DNA of 16,389 nucleotides from UBA4675 sp964601265 (GTDB taxonomy: Bacteria > Bacillota > Clostridia > Christensenellales > Borkfalkiaceae): NCBI GenBank assembly GCA_964601265.1, contig CAZRMT010000034.1, positions 1 through 16,389 on the forward strand, given 5' to 3'. Positions 1-6,369 of the stretch are shown one piece after another. The position numbers and the translations under genes were made by a program. The notes below the pieces were generated by a model. That model was not told the origin of the DNA. It made no database searches and was given only the letters and a program-made list of their open reading frames with translations. Positions within the stretch are counted from its first letter, which is position 1; each line of letters begins with the position of its first letter.

Positions 1-52
1 ACGCCGAAAGTACTTAGCTGGTGACGGCTCGGGAGGATAGGTAGTTGCCGTA
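1..52 (+). rRNA. rrf: 5S ribosomal RNA, 3' part
   Basis: The first ~50 bases match the 3' half of a bacterial 5S rRNA: a GCCGAA segment, a GGTGACGGCTCGGGAGGATAGG block corresponding to helices IV and V (usual form GGGAGAGTAGG), and a closing GTTGCCG that would pair with the missing 5' end. The 5' half lies outside the window, so the exact 3' end (about 50-53) cannot be fixed by pairing. A terminator follows directly. This implies that a 16S-23S-5S operon ends here, transcribed rightward. Confidence 0.85.
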
Positions 53-64
53 TTTCATTAATTT

Positions 65-100
65 AGTCGATACGAAGTATTTCGCATCGGCTATTTTTTT
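65..100 (+). terminator. Rho-independent terminator of the rRNA operon
   Basis: AGTCGATACGAA (65-76) and TTCGCATCGGCT (81-92) pair into a 12-position stem with one A-C mismatch and one G-U pair around a GTAT loop. The stem is followed by A and a run of seven T (94-100). Position and form fit an intrinsic terminator just after 5S rRNA. Confidence 0.85.
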
Positions 101-118
101 GTAGGCTTTTGTGTTCTA

Positions 119-147
119 TTGCAAAAGAAATATCTTTATGTTATAAT
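119..147 (+). promoter_or_regulatory. Predicted sigma-A promoter with extended -10
   Basis: TTGCAA (119-124) and TATAAT (142-147) are separated by exactly 17 bases, and TG stands at 139-140, one base before the -10, giving the extended form TGTTATAAT. Transcription would start near 154, only about 50 bases after the rRNA terminator. The first gene downstream begins at 395, so the transcript would have an unusually long leader of about 240 nt. Confidence 0.7.
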
Positions 148-394
148 TTTATATAAATTTCAACACGATATTTAAAATCGGCAAAAGCGTTATGCTTGAC
201 GTTTGTATTTTAATTTATTAAAAGACTTTGTTTACGTAAAGGTATATATGTTTTTGAGTTTAAAATTTCTTTATTAAAAGTTAGGTTGTATTATAGGTTA
301 AAGAATAAAATTTTAAGATAAACGCAATATAGACCGATTTATACGAAGATTTTTTAAAGAGACTTTTCGTTTTCAGTGGTTAAAGGAGATAAAA
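148..394 (+). other. AT-rich untranslated leader or unannotated RNA
   Basis: This stretch between the extended -10 promoter and the zinc-ribbon gene has no credible coding frame; the longest ATG frame seen (from 192) has nine codons and no Shine-Dalgarno site. It is strongly AT-rich, and I could identify no known riboswitch or T-box element by eye. It may be a 5' leader, or contain a small RNA. A weak TTGACG (196-201) with a poor -10 partner (219-224) was also seen but is not convincing. Confidence 0.4.
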
Positions 395-676
395 ATGAAA
401 AAAGAGCGAATTATCGTGATAGCGGTTTTTGGGGCTATATGGTTGCTTGCGTCGTTATACGAATTACTTTTTAAAAAGAAAAAAACAAAAAACAAAAACG
501 TTGAAGAAGTTATAGAGGAAGAAAACGAGGAAGTTAACGTAAACGAAACAGAGGGCGAAGACGGCGACGAAGAGTATTTAGAGTGTCCCTATTGCGGCAG
601 TTTGAATTTAAAAAGCGAATTAAAATGTTTAAGGTGCGGTGCGCCACTACGTAAAAAAAGAAAAAAGCGTAAATAG
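395..676 (+). CDS. Small membrane-anchored zinc-ribbon protein, function unknown
   Basis: This 93-residue protein is not one I recognise as a named family. Residues 5-26 are a single hydrophobic segment followed by a KKKK stop-transfer signal, so the rest is probably cytoplasmic. Residues 36-61 are a very acidic linker. Residues 64-81 form a zinc ribbon, CPYCG then CLRCG (C64, C67, C78, C81). The last eight residues are almost all Lys or Arg. A good ribosome site, AAAGGAG (382-388), lies seven bases before the ATG. It precedes the first GT-C gene by about 40 bases and is probably co-transcribed with it, which is the only hint of role. The basic tail and zinc ribbon could contact nucleic acid or a partner protein; that is inference. 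Confidence 0.75.
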   Translation: MKKERIIVIAVFGAIWLLASLYELLFKKKKTKNKNVEEVIEEENEEVNVNETEGEDGDEEYLECPYCGSLNLKSELKCLRCGAPLRKKRKKRK

Positions 677-715
677 TTTTTTACGAAAAAGTTTAAAATG
701 TACGTGAGGGAAAAA

Positions 716-2305
716 ATGAAAACTAAAATCAAACCGATTATTTTAGAAGCGTGTCTATACCTTTCCGTTTTTTTGTTTAGCCTGATATGCTATATTATTT
801 TTGTTCCGTTGGTTGACGGAATAGAAAAAATAGGAGGCGGTAACAGCTATTTAGGGGAAGGCATTATCGCAAAACTGTTTTGCGCAGTCTTGCTAATCGC
901 TCTTTTAACGGTATTTTTTATTTTTCTTATTAAAAAGAAAGTAAACAGAAAATTTATAATTTTTACGTTTATATTAGGCAGTTTTATAATTCGTCTTTGT
1001 TACGTGTTGTACTCCGTTAATAAATCTAAATCGGGAGGAGATCGTCAATACGATACTTGGGGAAGTTGTACGCATTTTAGGTATGCGGAAACCATTTTTT
1101 TAACGGGCTCGTTGCCGAACAATAACGAATATCAATTTTATCACCCTCCGTTGAACGCTATAATACAAGCGGGATTTATGGGGCTGTTTAAAGATTTATT
1201 TAACTTTATAAACAACAACTGTATATGGATAACTTCTAATAGAGGACTCATTGCGAATAACGAAAGTTATTATCATGCGTGCGAAATTTTATCTATAACA
1301 TACGTTACGGTTATTACGGTAACCGCATCGAAAATTTTCAGAGAGTTAAAATTAAACGGCGTCGGCGGAATAATTGCGAACTTTTTCGTAATCTTTTTTC
1401 CTCGTCTTATACAGTTTTCGGGGCAATTAAATAACGACGTGTTATGTTTAATGTTTTCCGTGCTGGCGATATATTACGCAATTAAGCTTTATAAAAACTG
1501 TAATTGGATAAATACGGTTTTATTGGCGCTAATGATAGGACTTGGAATGATGACTAAGCTAAACGGCGCAGTAATAGCTATTCCGATAGCGGTGTTGATG
1601 ATTATTCTTTTTATAAAGCAAATAAAAGAAAAAAAGGCGGTAGGCGTAATTATAAAATACGCCGTGTTTATCGCAATATGCGCACCCCTCGGGTTATGGT
1701 TCTCCGTCTACGCTAAAGTGAGATTTAATCAAGAATTCGGCTATGTATTTTCGAATTTAAATAAAGGCTTGTCTACCGCAGACGTTCCGATTTATAAACG
1801 GTTTTCTCTTCCCTCGCTGAAAATTATTTTTAAAAATCCTTTCGCAAGGTCGTGGGACGACTATAACTTTATAGACTATATGACGAAATCGTCTATGTTC
1901 GGAGAATTTTTGTTCGACAACGCAGTCGTGCTTGCTTACCTTTCCGTTATGCTGAATTATGCTTTTCAGTTGGCGTTTATAATGGGGTTCGTGTATTGGA
2001 TAGTAAATCGGGTAAAGAATAAAGAAAAGGTTTTCGAGTTGCCGTTTATTACGTTTTTGTCGATTTTAGTATCGCTTATAGTTATGCAAATTTATTTTTA
2101 CATAAAAATGCCGTACGGTTGTACTATGGATTTTAGGTACGCCACGTCGCTTATCGTCGCATACGGTGGAATGAGCGGACTTATCGTTAACGAATCACGA
2201 GGAACCACGGCTATTAAAGGATATAAAACGGTAGGTTATATCCTAGGTTTTTGCACGGTTTTACTTATTTTAACCACAACCTTATTTTATTATTTGACAA
2301 TATAA
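716..2305 (+). CDS. Polytopic GT-C-like glycosyltransferase (copy 1)
   Basis: A 529-residue integral membrane protein with roughly a dozen hydrophobic segments, resembling the GT39/PMT-type GT-C fold that uses polyprenyl-phosphate sugars outside the membrane. After the first helices it carries RQYDTWG (D113 in this numbering) and QFYHPPLNA (about 140-148), where GT-C enzymes have their acidic catalytic loop. Later it has LNND, GLGMMTKLNGA, LWFSVYAKVRF and a C-terminal MPYGCTMDFRY. All of these are shared with the protein at 3984, so the two are paralogues. The start is set at 716 because GTGAGGG (704-710) lies five bases upstream; an in-frame ATG at 698 has no such site. It follows the zinc-ribbon gene. 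The donor sugar and acceptor cannot be told. The class call is fairly firm; the exact family is not. Confidence 0.75.
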   Translation: MKTKIKPIILEACLYLSVFLFSLICYIIFVPLVDGIEKIGGGNSYLGEGIIAKLFCAVLLIALLTVFFIFLIKKKVNRKFIIFTFILGSFIIRLCYVLYSVNKSKSGGDRQYDTWGSCTHFRYAETIFLTGSLPNNNEYQFYHPPLNAIIQAGFMGLFKDLFNFINNNCIWITSNRGLIANNESYYHACEILSITYVTVITVTASKIFRELKLNGVGGIIANFFVIFFPRLIQFSGQLNNDVLCLMFSVLAIYYAIKLYKNCNWINTVLLALMIGLGMMTKLNGAVIAIPIAVLMIILFIKQIKEKKAVGVIIKYAVFIAICAPLGLWFSVYAKVRFNQEFGYVFSNLNKGLSTADVPIYKRFSLPSLKIIFKNPFARSWDDYNFIDYMTKSSMFGEFLFDNAVVLAYLSVMLNYAFQLAFIMGFVYWIVNRVKNKEKVFELPFITFLSILVSLIVMQIYFYIKMPYGCTMDFRYATSLIVAYGGMSGLIVNESRGTTAIKGYKTVGYILGFCTVLLILTTTLFYYLTI

Positions 2306-2330
2306 ACGAAAACAGAATACGAGCTTATTA

Positions 2331-2357
2331 CGGCGACGGGGTTTTCACCCGTCGCTG
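2331..2357 (+). promoter_or_regulatory. Hairpin abutting the -35 element
   Basis: CGGCGACGGG (2331-2340) pairs with CCCGTCGCTG (2348-2357) over 10 positions, one of them G-U, around a 7-base loop. It lies 25 bases after the first GT-C stop codon. No T-run follows; instead the -35 hexamer starts at the next base. It may be a weak terminator for the upstream gene, or a cruciform or operator at the promoter. Confidence 0.6.
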
Positions 2358-2386
2358 TTGACAATGAACGAATAAAGTGTTACAAT
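2358..2386 (+). promoter_or_regulatory. Near-consensus sigma-A promoter of the FAD-GT-GtrA operon
   Basis: TTGACA (2358-2363) is a perfect -35, TACAAT (2381-2386) a strong -10, and the spacer is 17 bases with TG at 2378-2379 forming an extended -10. Transcription should start near 2393, leaving about 17 nt before the ATG at 2410, enough for the AAAGGGAG ribosome site at 2396-2403. Confidence 0.85.
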
Positions 2387-2409
2387 AAACAGATTAAAGG
2401 GAGTTTATC

Positions 2410-3984
2410 ATGGAAAATAAAACGGCGTTAATTATAGGCGCAGGCCCTGCGGGGCTTACGGCGGGATACGAATTATTGACAAAATCGGACATTAAGCCGA
2501 TTATTTTAGAAGCCGAAGATTTTGTCGGCGGAATTTCTCGTACGGTAAATTATAAAGGTAACCGTATGGATATAGGCGGACACAGGTTTTTTTCCAAGGA
2601 CGAAAAAGTCGTCGAGTTATGGAAGAGTTTTCTTCCCGTTCAAGGAGCGGACGCAAAGGACGACTTACTTTTAGGTAGAGAAAAACCGTTGAGCGAAAAC
2701 GGTCCCGATCCCGAAAAAGAAGACAACACAATGCTTATTAGGGATAGAATTTCAAGAATACTGTTTTTGCGTAAGTTTTTCGATTATCCCATTTCGTTAA
2801 AGTTTTCGACCTTTAAAAATATGGGGTTCGGAAGAACGATGAAAGCCGGTTTCGGATATATAGGAAGCTGTTTTCACAAAAGAAAAGAGGACAACCTTGA
2901 AAATTTTTATATAAACAGGTTCGGAAAACCTTTATATTCTATGTTTTTCGAGGATTATACGGAAAAGGTTTGGGGCGTTCACCCGAGTAATATTTCGGCA
3001 GATTGGGGAGCGCAGAGAGTTAAAGGTTTATCCATTTGGAAAGCCATTAAAAACGCTTTAGGAAAACCTTTTAGAAAGAAGAACGCCAAAGTCGAAACCA
3101 GCCTTATAGAGCAGTTTATGTATCCTAAAAGGGGTCCGGGACAGCTTTACGAGGTTATGGCGGAAGACGTTGAAAAACGAGGCGGAAAGATTTTAAAAAA
3201 CCAAACCGTCGTTAAAATCAATTTGGAGGAAGGTAAAATTTCTTCCGTAGTCGCAGTAGACGAAAGGGGGGGGGAGACCGTTTATAAGGCGGACTATTAT
3301 ATTTCTTCTATGCCGATTAAAGATTTATTGATTGCAATCGGCGAGCAAGTTGCCCCGAAAGAGGCTTACGATACGGCGGTAAATCTTCCGTACAGAGATT
3401 TTATAACCGTAGGACTTTTGATTGATAAACTAAAAGTCGAAAACAAAACGAAGATAAAAACGGTAAACAATATAGTTCCCGATTGCTGGATTTACGTTCA
3501 GGAGAGGGACGTAAAGCTAGGAAGAATTCAAATTTTCAACAACTGGTCGCCCTATATGGTAAGCGATGAAAACAAAATTTGGATAGGACTTGAATATTTT
3601 TGTAATGAGGGCGACGAAATGTGGACTTGCCCCGACGAAGAATATATTTCCAAGGCTATCGACGAACTAATAAAAATAAACGTTATAGAAAGCAAGGAAA
3701 ACGTTTTCGATTCTACTATCGTTCACGTGAAAAAAGCGTATCCCGCATATTTCGGAACGTATGAAAACTTCGATATGGTAAAAGACTACTTGAATACTAT
3801 CGACAATTTGTATTGCGTCGGAAGAAACGGACAGCATAGATATAACAATATGGACCACTCTATGGCTACTGCTATGGTTGCGGTAGACAATATTATTGCA
3901 GGAAAAACCGACAAAAAAGAATTGTGGGAAGTTAATACCGAAAAAGAGTACCACGAAGAAAAAGCGAAAAAAGAGGATAAATAA
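2410..3984 (+). CDS. UDP-galactopyranose-mutase-like FAD oxidoreductase
   Basis: A 524-residue soluble flavoprotein of the broad protoporphyrinogen oxidase/UDP-galactopyranose mutase (UGM) group. The N-terminus has the dinucleotide-binding GAGPAGLTAGYELL, and about 50 residues on GNRMDIGGHRFFSKD, where UGM has its active-site His loop. Mid-protein, YTEKVWGVHPSNISADWGAQR resembles the UGM pattern YTxKxWGxxPxxI. The C-terminus has GRNGQHRYNNMDHSMATAM, like the second FAD motif of UGM. UGM uses reduced FAD for a non-redox ring contraction of UDP-galactose; this protein is longer than UGM (about 370-390 residues), so its substrate may differ, possibly a lipid-linked sugar (inference). The stop overlaps the next ATG (TAATG). 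A nine-G tract at 3266-3274 (residues 286-289) is striking. Haem or carotenoid roles look unlikely given the glycosyltransferase neighbours. Confidence 0.75.
   Translation: MENKTALIIGAGPAGLTAGYELLTKSDIKPIILEAEDFVGGISRTVNYKGNRMDIGGHRFFSKDEKVVELWKSFLPVQGADAKDDLLLGREKPLSENGPDPEKEDNTMLIRDRISRILFLRKFFDYPISLKFSTFKNMGFGRTMKAGFGYIGSCFHKRKEDNLENFYINRFGKPLYSMFFEDYTEKVWGVHPSNISADWGAQRVKGLSIWKAIKNALGKPFRKKNAKVETSLIEQFMYPKRGPGQLYEVMAEDVEKRGGKILKNQTVVKINLEEGKISSVVAVDERGGETVYKADYYISSMPIKDLLIAIGEQVAPKEAYDTAVNLPYRDFITVGLLIDKLKVENKTKIKTVNNIVPDCWIYVQERDVKLGRIQIFNNWSPYMVSDENKIWIGLEYFCNEGDEMWTCPDEEYISKAIDELIKINVIESKENVFDSTIVHVKKAYPAYFGTYENFDMVKDYLNTIDNLYCVGRNGQHRYNNMDHSMATAMVAVDNIIAGKTDKKELWEVNTEKEYHEEKAKKEDK
3266..3274 (+). 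repeat. G9 homopolymer inside the flavoprotein gene
   Basis: Nine consecutive G occur in a strongly AT-rich coding region, encoding Arg-Gly-Gly plus the first base of a Glu codon. In this copy the frame is open. Adding one G leads to TAA six codons past the Gly run; losing one G leads to TGA about eighteen codons past the tract. The tract is therefore a plausible slipped-strand switch. Confidence 0.9.
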
Positions 3985-5675
3985 TGCAAAACGTTTTATT
4001 AAGCGATAAAAAGTTCAAAAGAGAATTTTTTAACGTTTTGTTTCATATGCTTTTTTACGTTGCGATTTTTTTTGCTACTATTATTCTTTGGTTAGTTTTA
4101 AAACCAAGGTTAAGAGATTTTAAAATTAGTAACATATGGTGGCGTAGTGAAAAGAAAACGGGCGAAAGTTTAATTGTGACGCAAGACGTCGTTTATTTAA
4201 TGCTGTTATTGGCTCTAACGGTTCTTTCTGTAAAATTTCTTTTTTCTAAAAGAATAAGCGTAACTGTAAAAATAACCGTTTTGCTTACAATAGGATATAT
4301 TCTAAAAATGGGTTATCCGCTTGGTACTATATGCAAAAATCGTCAGCACGACGTGTGGGGAGATACCTCTCACGAAGGGTATGCGTGGATAATATATAAT
4401 ACGGGAAAATTGCCGACCACTAACGAATGGCAATTTTATCACCCGCCGTTAAACGCTTTTGTTCAAGCGTCTTTTATGAAGTTTTTTGACGGGCTTACCG
4501 AGTTTGTTCAAAAAATAATTCCGTCTTTTTCAATAGACGGGTATATGGTAGGGCAAGGCTCTACGGACGCGTATAGATATTATTTATATTCTTCTTGTTC
4601 GATTTTAAGCGTAACGTGGTCTTTTATAGCGAGTTTCGTTATGGTGAAAACGCTTATTGCAATGGGGATAAAAGGAAACGGGCTTGTTATAGGAAGCGCA
4701 GTAGTGATTTTATTTCCTAGCCTTATCGTTTTTGCAGGTGCGTTAAACAACGACCCGTTAGCGTTTATGTTTCAAACGCTAGCAATATATAAATGCGTAA
4801 AATGGTGGAAGTGTGGTAAAAAGTGGGGCGATATGTTGTTTTGCGGACTTTTTATCGGGCTTGGAATGAATACGAAATTGAACAGCGCCGTCGTTGCGTT
4901 ACCTATTGCGTTCGTATTTATTTACGAGTTTATACGTTCTTGCGGGAAAAAAGAAAACGCCTTGTCGCTTAAAACGATTATTTTTCAATTTATCGCTTTT
5001 GTAATGATATGCGCGCCTATCGGGCTATGGTTTTCCGTTTACGCTAAAATAAGATTTGGTCAAGGGTTAGGATATATTGCGGGTGAAGACGGATTAAACC
5101 CTGCTTTGTCGACTAGCGGGCACAGTTTTGTTTCAAGGTTTTTAATTTGTTTCGATAAAGAGCAATATACCGAAATATGGGCAAGACCGTTTATAGATAG
5201 TACTACGGGACAAACGAACCATTATAACGTATTGAATTTTGCTATTAGAACGGCGCTTATGGGTGAATACTCCTATTATAATTTTGAGTTTTTCGCTTCG
5301 AACGGAATAATTTTCTCATTCGTCTTTTTGGCGTTGTTGTTGGCGTCTTTTGTCTTTTATATCGTGTACTTTGCGAAAAAAGATTTAAAATGCGACGGCA
5401 AAAAAGAGAAGGTATTAGATTTTATATTCGTAGTGATTTTAGTTTTGGGGCTAGTTGGCTCGTTCGTCTTGTTTAACGTAAAAATGCCGTACGCTTGCAC
5501 GCAAGATTTTAGATATATTATGCCTTTTATTTTGGTTTTTGCTTACGCTTTGGGAACGATGAATAATAGGTTTGCGGAAATGAACAAGTTCGGAAAAGGG
5601 TTAACCTTGTCTATTTCGGTTGTCGCAATTACCATTTTGGTAAGTATGAGTACAATGTTTTTACTTTACGCTTAA
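3984..5675 (+). CDS. Polytopic GT-C-like glycosyltransferase (copy 2)
   Basis: A 563-residue membrane protein with about a dozen hydrophobic helices, paralogous to the protein at 716. It shares RQHDVWG (120-126, D123), a conserved TGxLPxxNE, QFYHPPLNA (150-158), LNND, GLGMNTKLNSA, LWFSVYAKIRF and MPYACTQDFRY near the C-terminus. The Asp-containing first outer loop and the His-Pro-Pro block fit a GT-C transferase using a polyprenyl-phosphate sugar on the outer face of the membrane. Copy 2 is about 34 residues longer than copy 1, with extra sequence in the later loop (around residues 360-420). The start overlaps the preceding stop by one base (TAATG), with GAGG at 3973-3976, so translation is coupled to the flavoprotein. 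The acceptor is unknown; surface polysaccharide, teichoic acid or protein are all possible. Confidence 0.78.
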   Translation: MQNVLLSDKKFKREFFNVLFHMLFYVAIFFATIILWLVLKPRLRDFKISNIWWRSEKKTGESLIVTQDVVYLMLLLALTVLSVKFLFSKRISVTVKITVLLTIGYILKMGYPLGTICKNRQHDVWGDTSHEGYAWIIYNTGKLPTTNEWQFYHPPLNAFVQASFMKFFDGLTEFVQKIIPSFSIDGYMVGQGSTDAYRYYLYSSCSILSVTWSFIASFVMVKTLIAMGIKGNGLVIGSAVVILFPSLIVFAGALNNDPLAFMFQTLAIYKCVKWWKCGKKWGDMLFCGLFIGLGMNTKLNSAVVALPIAFVFIYEFIRSCGKKENALSLKTIIFQFIAFVMICAPIGLWFSVYAKIRFGQGLGYIAGEDGLNPALSTSGHSFVSRFLICFDKEQYTEIWARPFIDSTTGQTNHYNVLNFAIRTALMGEYSYYNFEFFASNGIIFSFVFLALLLASFVFYIVYFAKKDLKCDGKKEKVLDFIFVVILVLGLVGSFVLFNVKMPYACTQDFRYIMPFILVFAYALGTMNNRFAEMNKFGKGLTLSISVVAITILVSMSTMFLLYA

Positions 5676-5685
5676 AGGAATTATT

Positions 5686-6201
5686 ATGGAAGAAACACAA
5701 GAAATTATAAAAGAAACTTCAGACGAGTGCGGAAAACAAACGAAAAAGCAACTGCTTTTAGAAATGTTGAGATTTTTAATCGTCGGCGGAATAGCCACTA
5801 TCGTGGATTATTTTACGGCTTACGTTTTTTTGCATTGGATTATAACGGAAAGTCTTGTCGGAAAAATATGGGCGTTGGTCGTGTCGACGGCAATGGGCTT
5901 TTTAGCGGGGAACATAGTGAATTGGTTTTTGTCTATCACGTTTGTTTTTAAACAGGTTAAGGACAAAAAAAAGTCGTCTTCTAACAAGGCGCTACTTGTT
6001 TTTACCGTGATAGGTTTAATAGGTTTAGCCATTACTTGGGGCGGGATTTTATTAGGAGAAGCAGTGTTGCCTTCGTTTAAGCTTTTTTCGTCCGTCACCT
6101 TTTTAGGTGAGGAGTGGAAATGGTGGATTAGCAAGGTTGTTATGACGTGCATAGTTTTAGTGTGGAATTATCTTGCAAGAAAAATATTGATTTTTAAGTA
6201 A
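5686..6201 (+). CDS. GtrA-family membrane protein, putative polyprenyl-sugar flippase
   Basis: A 171-residue protein with four hydrophobic segments (about 28-50, 60-86, 103-125, 147-166) and the GtrA hallmarks MLRFLIVGGIATIVDY near the first helix and a C-terminal WNYLARKILIFK. GtrA proteins are thought to flip, or help deliver, undecaprenyl-phosphate-linked sugars across the membrane for outer-face glycosyltransferases. It starts 10 bases after the second GT-C gene, with AAAGGA at 5674-5679 overlapping that gene's stop. A GT2-type polyprenyl-phosphate sugar synthase (GtrB), the usual partner that makes the substrate, is not in this window, so it must be encoded elsewhere or be replaced. The hydrophilic segment at 87-102 is Lys/Ser-rich. 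A strong terminator follows, ending the operon. Confidence 0.88.
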   Translation: MEETQEIIKETSDECGKQTKKQLLLEMLRFLIVGGIATIVDYFTAYVFLHWIITESLVGKIWALVVSTAMGFLAGNIVNWFLSITFVFKQVKDKKKSSSNKALLVFTVIGLIGLAITWGGILLGEAVLPSFKLFSSVTFLGEEWKWWISKVVMTCIVLVWNYLARKILIFK

Positions 6202-6247
6202 AACTTTAAACTTAAACTTTGTTGATAATTATAAGTAAATTATTATA

Positions 6248-6281
6248 AACCGTCCCGTTGCCAAATCGCAACGGGACGGTT
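6248..6281. terminator. Strong intrinsic terminator between convergent genes
   Basis: A perfect 14-bp stem, AACCGTCCCGTTGC (6248-6261) with its exact complement at 6268-6281, closes a 6-base CAAATC loop. It is followed by GTTTATT on the plus strand and by TTATAATAA on the minus strand. It lies between the gtrA-like stop (6201) and the minus-strand MFS stop (6354), so it probably ends transcription from both sides. Confidence 0.85.
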
Positions 6282-6345
6282 GTTTATTGATAATTTTAAT
6301 TGTTGACGTGATTTTAAAGATTAAATTCGTTGGTAAAATCCTAAA

Positions 6346-6369
6346 AAGTCGGGCTATAAGTCGGTTTTA
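6346..6369 (+). repeat. Dispersed AAGTCG repeat, copy A
   Basis: AAGTCG, GGCTAT, AAGTCG, then GTTTTA. The copy contains the stop codon of the minus-strand MFS gene (6354-6356), so the repeat supplies the last codons of that protein. It shares the AAGTCG-N-CTAT-AAGTCG layout with copies at 7557 and 12284 and is the least conserved after the second AAGTCG. Confidence 0.55.

Noticed and set aside
192..221. Nine-codon reading frame in the leader, a possible leader peptide
   Set aside because: It has no Shine-Dalgarno site and no run of regulatory codons.
196..224. TTGACG with TAAAAG at 17 bases as a promoter for the zinc-ribbon gene
   Set aside because: The -10 is poor and a much better match stands at 119-147.
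698..715. Upstream in-frame ATG for the first GT-C gene
   Set aside because: No ribosome site precedes it, whereas GTGAGGG stands five bases before the ATG at 716, and the added residues MYVREK contribute nothing recognisable.
5965..5972. A8 run in the GtrA-family gene as a phase-variation tract
   Set aside because: A-runs of this size are common in this AT-rich sequence (for example in the zinc-ribbon gene), unlike the G9 tract.
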